This document shows, one piece after another, positions 53,109 through 61,200 of a stretch of DNA of 64,000 nucleotides (the first letter of the stretch is position 1; the number at the start of each line of letters is the position of its first letter). The stretch is from Pseudomonas shahriarae (GTDB lineage: Bacteria > Pseudomonadota > Gammaproteobacteria > Pseudomonadales > Pseudomonadaceae), in NCBI RefSeq assembly GCF_014268455.2, contig NZ_CP077085.1, positions 4,195,001-4,259,000 of the forward strand, given 5' to 3'. The position numbers and the translations under genes are program-made. The notes below the pieces were generated by a model that saw only the letters and a list, made by a program, of their open reading frames with translations, had not been told where the DNA came from and did not search any database.

Positions 53109-53808
53109 CTACCATCGCCAAAGATGAGCGCTGGTGCCGAAATAATCGAGATATTTCAAAATAGCACCCAGCCTGTAATCAACAACGAGCCCATTATCTA
53201 ACCCACCGCCTTCCGATTCATAGCCATTGACATAAAACGCGTCCGCGGCCTGCTGGCGATAAAGATCGCCCGCCGTGTCAACCTCACCTACACCTTCACA
53301 CCTAAAAATATTAAAGTAGAGTTGGTAGGTCTTTGCAGCGAGAGCAGATCTTTTCACTTTTGATAACTTAATTAATTCAACAGCAACAGCATCACTGTAA
53401 GAGCTAATCGACCCTCCTGCCAAAATCGCCGCTAAGATACAGTCTAACTTCCGATCTGAAGGCTCAATCGACCTACAATCTTTTTCTACTTCTATTTCCC
53501 CATCAACAAGAAATGCAAAAATCTTTAACTTTTCGATAGTAAACGCATTATTCAAGTTAGCTTCAGGATCTAGCTCAAGCAGAGCTTTCACACTTTCCAA
53601 GCCTCGCTTAACACCCTGATCAATGAATAAGCGAGGACTTTCTCCACTCCGCCATGTAATCAACGCCTACATTAGCTGACTCAAAAAAAATATGACGACT
53701 GTCAAGCGAAAGCAAATGATAATTTCTGTGGCTTTTGGCGTAAGCAAACCCTTCTTCAAAAGTAGTGACTTGTTTTGCGTAAAATCGAATGTTTTCTATA
53801 GACGACAT
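53109..53808 (-). pseudogene. Immunity-like protein, apparently frameshifted
   Basis: A 62-codon frame starts at ATG 53808 (after AGGAA) with RFYAKQVTTFEEGFAYAKSH, and stops at 53620. A second frame of 184 codons opens at TTG 53663 with ITWRSGESPRLFIDQGVKRG and runs to 53109. The two overlap by 44 bases and are one frame apart; joining them near VGVDY makes a plausible 233-residue protein. I do not recognise the family, though it has features of Imm49-like proteins. Either a small indel has broken the gene or there are two small overlapping genes. An A8 run lies just upstream of the break. Confidence 0.55.
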
Positions 53809-53810
53809 GT

Positions 53811-54556
53811 TCAATTCCTACCAATACTCACAACCTCTCCAGATCTAAAATTGAAGCCCACCACGCCATCTTTAGATACGTAACCAGCCAAATACTTGTC
53901 AAGCACCCCGTCAGCCTGCTTCAACAAATGGCAATCACCAAACTCACCATTCTTGATGTGGTACACCTTATGATCACAGCGTGCCTCATCGAGAAACAAG
54001 GCATCTCCACTCTCAGTAAGCAGCCAGCAATTTAATCGTTTCGATCCTACTAATAACTCTTCCAAAGCTCTCATGTCCGCCTTCTTACCCCCCGCATGAA
54101 CCCTGTATTGCTCGAGCGTCAAGCGTGATGCGTAATCAAAGGGTGCATTTAACCACCCAGTAGGTTGTACCGACGAATCAGTTACAACAAACGAGTTAAA
54201 AAGTCGATAGAGTTCACGCCATTTCAGTGGGAGCATGGCATGCTCAACATCATAATGCTGCCCTGACGTCGCTTCATTTACAAATGTCAAATTAAAAAAA
54301 GGTTTTTCTCAAGCCCCTGACATACCAAAGAAGGCAACCACAAACGGACTCCTTTTTTGAAAGCTGCTACGGGGGGCGGCCATTGTTCATCAATTGCACG
54401 CGCAGTTAAATGAAAAGCCACTGCAAAATCTTTGAACATGACGCTGACAGGAGTTCCGAGAGTGGCTTTAATCTCTGGTTTTAGCTCATCCACAATCGAA
54501 GGATCTAATTGATCAGCGGTCGAATAAATAAAATTATACTTATTTATGTCCAGCAT
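53811..54556 (-). pseudogene. Immunity-like protein broken at a T7 tract
   Basis: One frame (54556-54287, 89 codons) begins MLDINKYNFIYSTADQLDPS, with its ATG overlapping the TAA stop of the orphan toxin tip upstream, a toxin-immunity type of coupling. It stops just after a run of seven T. Adding one T to that run joins it to the next frame (54290-53811, LKWRELYRLFNSFVVTDSSV... ending ...VSIGRN), giving about 248 residues. The join segment reads naturally. Likely the true gene is single and was broken by slippage, or it is phase-variable. The second half resembles SMI1/GAD-like immunity folds only loosely. Confidence 0.6.
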
Positions 54557-54732
54557 TATTCTCCACCTAGTCTATTGGATGACTCATAGGCTCGAATTTG
54601 ATTCTGAATTAGCGGCTCCATTTCCCGCTGGGTATTTTTAAGACCTTCGATATATTCACCATGCAGATTATCCTTTCCATAAGTCTCCCACTTAACCGAA
54701 GCCCCTTTCGACGCATTAAATCCTTTGGGCAA
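54556..54732 (-). pseudogene. Orphan RHS C-terminal toxin tip fragment
   Basis: Between the SMI1-like gene and the next immunity frame, a 58-codon stretch runs LPKGFNASKGASVKWETYGK then DNLHGEYIEGLKNTQREMEP and ...RAYESSNRLGGE. It has no ATG (a TTG at 54732 is the first possible codon) and reads directly into TAATG of the following immunity frame. It lacks the RHS core, so it looks like a former toxin C-terminus displaced when the present LHH tip was inserted. The activity is unknown. Confidence 0.65.
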
Positions 54733-54743
54733 CGACTGTAAAC

Positions 54744-55193
54744 TTACAGTCGATCAGACTCTTCCTCCGATAACAAATACTCAACAAAATCCAAGTAGGA
54801 GCCCCACACCTCAGGCGCTGTCATCAATGCGTCTCTACCTAGGCGATTAACATCAATTGCATCACACCAGAGCACCTGACCCAATTGGGAGTTGCAGTCC
54901 ATCACGATTAAGCCTTCAGTAGGTTCGCCCAACACAAGATAGTTTGGTAAAAGTTGTCCACTGCTTCTCAAGCGTTTCGTTTCACTAAGAACATTAGTCG
55001 GAGACTCCCAACCGATCTGGTGCAGCGGTAAAACGTAAATGCCACTTCCGTCAAAAAACTCCCCCACCAATTTGAAGCTAGTGGGAAGTGATATTTTCAA
55101 CTCGCGCTCCAGATTTTCAATAAAATCCGGATCCACTGCGCGAATACCATTCAACGACTCAAATCGACTCTTTACCTTCTCTAGACTTGACAT
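54744..55193 (-). CDS. SMI1/KNR4-like immunity protein to the RHS toxin
   Basis: This 149-residue protein starts 7 bases after the RHS stop (GAGG as SD). Its features VDPDFIENLERELKISLPTS then FKLVGEFFDGSG are those of SMI1/KNR4 (SUKH) proteins, the commonest immunity superfamily of polymorphic nuclease toxins. The rest (NYLVLGEPTEGLIVMDCNSQ and WGSYLDFVEYLL) fits. It should bind and block the LHH nuclease tip of the upstream gene in the producing cell. Confidence 0.82.
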   Translation of the reverse strand: MSSLEKVKSRFESLNGIRAVDPDFIENLERELKISLPTSFKLVGEFFDGSGIYVLPLHQIGWESPTNVLSETKRLRSSGQLLPNYLVLGEPTEGLIVMDCNSQLGQVLWCDAIDVNRLGRDALMTAPEVWGSYLDFVEYLLSEEESDRL

Positions 55194-55200
55194 ACCAACC

Positions 55201-58200
55201 TCACTGATTCTTTACGCGCCACTGCCAATATTCTCTAGTATCGACTGAAAAGGCCCGTCTATCAATTGGAAAGTTTGGGTTTGGAATATTTTTCCCATAC
55301 TGACTATGCAGGGCATTTTGACCAGGCGTCCCTACTCCGTGGTAACGAGTACTCGCTTCAGCCAAGGCACCGCGTGAATCCTGCCCCATATGATGTAACG
55401 TAGCAAAACTACCATCACGCAACTGTGGAGACAAACCTTTTGCAGCCGCCTCTGCATTCGATCTTCCTATGAAGTCTTTAGGCCCATCACTGCGAATAAT
55501 CCCCCAATCGACATCATTTCTTTGAATGACTGTATAAGTTTGGCCAGTACCTTTTGGCCTAGTGGCGGTCCATTCCACCTTATCAGTAAAGTAAATGTTA
55601 TCTGCGAATGTCCTCCAAGGTTTAGCAGCGTTCGTTAATGTAGTTTCAATGACAGGCACGTCATCACTAATCAAAATAACGTCTTGTAACGTCGAGGTCC
55701 GAGAGGCGGTACCGATATTAACGCTGAATGCGTCCGACTGCATTACACGGGCAAGTGTTGGATCAATCTTGTTAGACAGCATGGTCGAAGGCGCAAGTAA
55801 TCTCCCAGTAAGTGTGCCTCCGGGCAACGACAGCATAGACACCATCACGTCCTGACTCGCCTGATCAAAAGTACGATCCCCCACTGCGGCCCACGCAATT
55901 GGGATAGCGTTCGCTCCAGCCCATACTGTATTAACTCCAAGTGCCACACCATTATGGATCATAGAGTTCAAACCATAAGTCATATCAAGCAGTGAGCTAC
56001 CAGTCTCGAAATGAGTCGGAAAGGTACTCATTAGATCGGTATCTTCATACACGCCAGCGGAAAACAGCGGCTCCGGCTCTTTAAACAAAGCCCGCCGCAA
56101 CTCTACGGGTAGCACACCCTGATTTTTTTCAGTTTCACGCGCTAGAAAACGAACTTCCGCCGTTGTTAACGTATCAGGCAACTCCCCACTATCCAGCATT
56201 TTTTGCCATTGATTAGTGGCAAGCGAAGCGACTAAATTTTGCTTAGATGCATCTTCAACACGTAACTGACTCACCATAAAGTCACCCAACGTGTTGCCGA
56301 ACGCATCGGCCGCAACCTGCCCGAAATCAGGTCGAGCACCTCCAAACCACTTATCTTTCAAAACCGCAGAAGCATAAGCACTGATCTGCCCACGCACCGT
56401 TGAACTCACTAAACCAGTGCCATTCCCACCGACGTATCCAGCAACAGTAGCCCCGACCGCCGATGCAGCAACATTGCGCCAACTGAATGAATTATCCAGC
56501 CCCACTACCCGGCTGGCGATCTGGCTGTTGGCATAGTTGAATGTCCCCAGTGCCGCGTAGCCGGTGCCGTAAGCACCTCCGGACTTCATGGCTTCTGCAG
56601 CAGTGCTCGCCCACGGGCCCAGGGTCCCTGCCCGTGCTAGGGCGCCAAACCCCGATGTGAAGCCGGCCGTCAGGCTACCGACCGCCACTTGTTTCCAGGA
56701 AAAACTATCTACGACACCCATCGCCCGGCCGGCCAACTGCGATGCGGCGGCTCCCACCGCTCCGCCAATAAGAGCCGCGCCAACGACCCCCATAGTTAGG
56801 CCCGCTGCGCCCGTTAAAACCGCTGCGCCTGTTACCATCACCCCTCCTGCCGATGCGACACCTAGCAGAGGAGCCGCGGCACCAGCGGTCAGAACGGTAG
56901 CCACCACAGCAACTACCACCATGACAACACTGGCGAGACCGCTGCTTTTCTTTTTCTTGGGCTTGGGTGGTGGAGGCAAAGTTGGAGTTGGTGTAGTATC
57001 TCCAACTATTTCGTCTGAGTTATACGGCTTAAATGTTGTTGCGTTATTATGATTACTACTGACAACGTTAGGTATACGCAGACTGTTACCAGCGAGTAAA
57101 ATTTTAGATGGTTCCAATCCGTTCGCATCAGCTATCAAGTACCACATTCCTGAGTCACCCCATACGGCCTGGGCGATCCCGGCAAGCGTATCACCTTGAT
57201 TAACAATATAGACAGTAGGATTAGCGCCTGGATAACTGGTTAAAATAGGTGTCAGCGTGTCACTGATTTCTGAAGCATTAGCGGTGCCAACATTCGCAAG
57301 TGACTTACCCTCGTAGTAAAAATAGTTCTGAGCAGTTCCATTTTGCTCTAACCTACCAATGAGCCGGCCTTCACGATTGGACCGAAACTCCCGATATGAA
57401 ACCCCTGAATTACCAGAGCTTATCCCTACCAATTCTCCTTGCTGAGAATAAAAAAAGTTTGTATTGCCGGGCTGCCCCCCCAAACTCCAAGTCGCCACCG
57501 TCTCACGTTCTTTATATGAATCTATTTTATGGTAAGTTTTACTATAATTGCCCGTATAGCTAATACTAACTCCATCCCCACCATAAACCACGTAACGATA
57601 AGACCTCTGGTTAGCTGCCGCATCGATCATTGAGGCTTCGCCATAATAAACGGCCTGAGAAAGTTTCTGGAGGCCACTTAAAATCTTATGCGACTTTTGT
57701 GAAAACAGCTTTCCATCCCCACGGTACACATAGGTTTCCGAAGCACTGGCAACACCACTACCAAAGACAACCTGACTTGTCCGGCTGCCACGAGCGTCAT
57801 AAACATTAGTAAATTCAAGAACTGCCTTATCCTGACTAGTGACTGCTCCTGCGCTGTTCCCACCAAGGGACCGATATATACTCCGCCCACTTGAACTTAC
57901 AACCAGATGTGTATCACTGTAGATATATTCTTCTCTTAAATATCGCTCAGAGGAACCACTTGTAGAACTCCACTTTTCTGAGCTGAGGCGTCGCCCCGCC
58001 GTATCGTAAGTATAAGAAACACCTCGAGCCTTACCCCCAACAACTCCCGATACAACCCCGCCCCCCGACAAATACCCATCACCCACGACAACCTTATCTT
58101 CAAGATCGAACTTATTCCAACTCTCTACAACAGATCTAACTCCAGCTTGTGTTGTCGCATCTAAGAAAGATCGACGACGATTGCCAAGCTCATCAAAGTC

Positions 58201-61200
58201 ATATTTCAAAGAGTCTATCCGAGCTGTGCTTGCAAGGGATGCCATGAACGCCCCATACACAGTTGTGCCCGCAGGCGCCCTGGTCTCTTTCAATCTTGAC
58301 TGCTCATCATGAAAATAGCGAGTCTCCATTGACGAGCTTACATCCCAAGGAATAAACAATTCGCTTTTTGATCTTATCGTATCAACGGAACGAACTTTCA
58401 AACCCAGAAGATTGTATTGATAAATCGATGTTGATGTATCACCTTCTCTAGGACCGAACGCTAAGCTAGAGTCTGCTCTAGACTTCAACATACCATTAGC
58501 ATAATAACTATACAACGTCTGATATTTCAGTTCAAAATCTTGGAAATCTCCAGGACTTACCTCAACCAAAATCGGACTAATCTCTTTTATGGTCTGACCA
58601 AACACATTATATGAATAGTCATAAACCACCCCATTTAGATTTTTGTATGAAGTTAACCTGCCGAAGTCTGCTTCATTATAGGACCACACTAACGAAGCAC
58701 TTAACCCATCAACCTCCTTAACTTTACGATTAGCATCATTAAACTCATATCCTTTTTCAACTTTTGACTCATTACGAGTCCTTATCGCGTTACCTCGCTC
58801 ATCAAACAACGTATACCGTACATTCCCCGCCACCCCAGTCGCCACCCCTGACCCACTGGCGCTGGCCAACGTCTCCTCTACCGCACTACTCCCAGTGATC
58901 TCCCCAACCAACCGACCCGCCTGGTCGTACTGATTGGTCGACAACGTAACAGCAACGCGATTACGGACGATCCCGTGCGTCAACTGCCGATCCATCGCGT
59001 CGTAGCTGTCAACCAATACAGTTCCCAGCGCATCCTGGGTGGCAACCCGATTGCCGTGGCTATCCATCAGGTAATTGCGCGAATACCCCAACGCATCGAT
59101 ATCACGCAGCAACTCACCCACTTTGTTGTAGACATGCTGACGCGTACGCAAGGCGGTGCTGGTAGGCATGCCTGCATAAGGCCCTACCAGATCCACTTCC
59201 TGGATCAACTGCCCCAGCACGTCATAACGCTTTTCATGGATCAGGCTGGCGCGATAGCTGGTGCCGTTTTCCCGCAGGATGTCGGTGACCGGCAAGGTTT
59301 CGGTCAGTTGCTTGTTGTTGTGATCGTAGGTGTAGGTGGTGATGTAGCCACGCGCATCGGTGCGGGCTAGGAGGTTGCCCCAGCGGTCGTAGCTCTGGCG
59401 AATGATCGGCGTGGCCAGGGTCAGGTTGATGTTGTTCAGCGTATCGGCATTGATGTTGGCTTCAAATGCGGGCAGATGCTGCTCAAGGGCTCGGCCGAGA
59501 ACGTCGTAGCGGATGTAGGTAATGCGATCATCTGCGGCAGAACTGGCGTCGCCGATCTGATTACTGCGGCTGGCCTTGGCATTGAGGTCATAATCGACGC
59601 GGGTAATGCCTTGGGCATTTTGCTGCTGGGTCACGCGCCCGCCCTGGTCATAGACATATCCGGCTTGCAGGTAGCCATTCAACAACTGGCTGGTCACCTC
59701 TCCGAAACGGTTGTACACGGCTGAGTTTATGGTGGTTCTCTGGGTATTGTCGGCGGCCGTATACCAGTCGGTGGTGGACAACTGCTGGCCCATGACATCG
59801 TAAGTGTAGCCACGACGGATGGTTTGGGTGCGAGTGAGCGCAACGCCGCCAACCGTCCAGCCTCCCAAGGTCACGTTGATCTGGCGACTTTCCTCCACAC
59901 GCCGACCAGCCGCGTCGACCTTATAGGACTGCGCCGAACCACTAGCGTCGATGCTTTGAACTTCGTAACCTGCCGCATCAAAACGGGAGCGCGTGACACG
60001 GGTGACGCCGGCCTGTTGATTGCCTGCCGAATCGACCCCAGCACTTTCGGTTTCGCTCAACACCTGGCCGAACGCATTGAGTGCGTAGGTGGTAGTAGGT
60101 GACGCATAGACGAGACCGACCGCAAAGGGATCCACTGCGCCGTTTTTCGCCGTGGCTCGGGCCGGCTCTACAAGCCGCACGGTCTGCCCCAGGGCATTGT
60201 ATTCGGTTGAAGTGACGTTACCGGCAGCGTCCACCACTGCCCGCACGTTACCCACGCCGTCGTAGTCCATCTGGCTGACCAACTGGTTGCCGACTACCGC
60301 TACTGCCGAGACCGTACCTGACTGACCATTGATAGTCTGTTGCCAGTAACGTACTCCTTCCTGGGTCACTTGGCTCAAGCGCCCCATAGCGTCGTAGTCA
60401 AAGCGCGTGCTACGGTCGTTGAAACTGGCCACCGGCGGGCTCGGCGGAGTGCTGTCGCCCCAACCGCTCAGGCCATTGGCGTACTCGACCTGGCGACTAA
60501 CCTTGCCCAGTACGTTGTATTCCATGCGGGTGTAATTGCCCTGGCCATCGACGCTGCCGATGCGTTGCCCGGCCAAGTCGTAGTAGTACACATTGCTGGC
60601 ACCGCTCTGCACGGTCACGCCGCTGGCATTACGCGCGATAAGGGTTTCACGCACCAATTGGCCCAAGGCGTTGTAGCTGTAAACCGTGGTCGGCGAGGCG
60701 GTGATCAAGGTCGAGGTGGCAACGTTGCCGGTGAAGGTGTAGACACTGACGGCGTCCTGTTGCACTGCGGTCTTGCGTCCCAAGGCGTCGTAGGTGGTGA
60801 TCAGCGTTCGGTCTTGTGAGGCATTGGCTATGAGCGTTGAGCCGTTCAGGTCCCTGACCGTGTAATAACCGGCTGTCGGCACGGGTGCCGTCAAGGCATT
60901 GGCATATCGCTTGGTGGTCAGGCGGTTGCCTTGGGCATCATAGGTGTAGGCCGTCACACCCTTAAGGGGGTCAATGTCATGGGTCAGTCGGCCGAGGCTG
61001 TCGTAGACCTTATAGCTGTCGACAAAGTCAGTCCCCGGCGCGCCAGTGTTGTTGACTCGGACACGATTGCGCAGCGCATTTCCGAGTGCATCGTAGGTTA
61101 CGTCCGTGGTCACCTTCAGCGTATTGGCTGTTCCGTCCGAGGCTTGCTGATAGGCACCGGTGGCCTTGTTGTACCATCCTGGAGCGGTGATCTGCACTTG

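Noticed and set aside
56588..57052. Plus-strand ORF within the RHS hydrophobic region
   Set aside because: It is the antisense translation of an Ala/Gly/Val-rich coding stretch.
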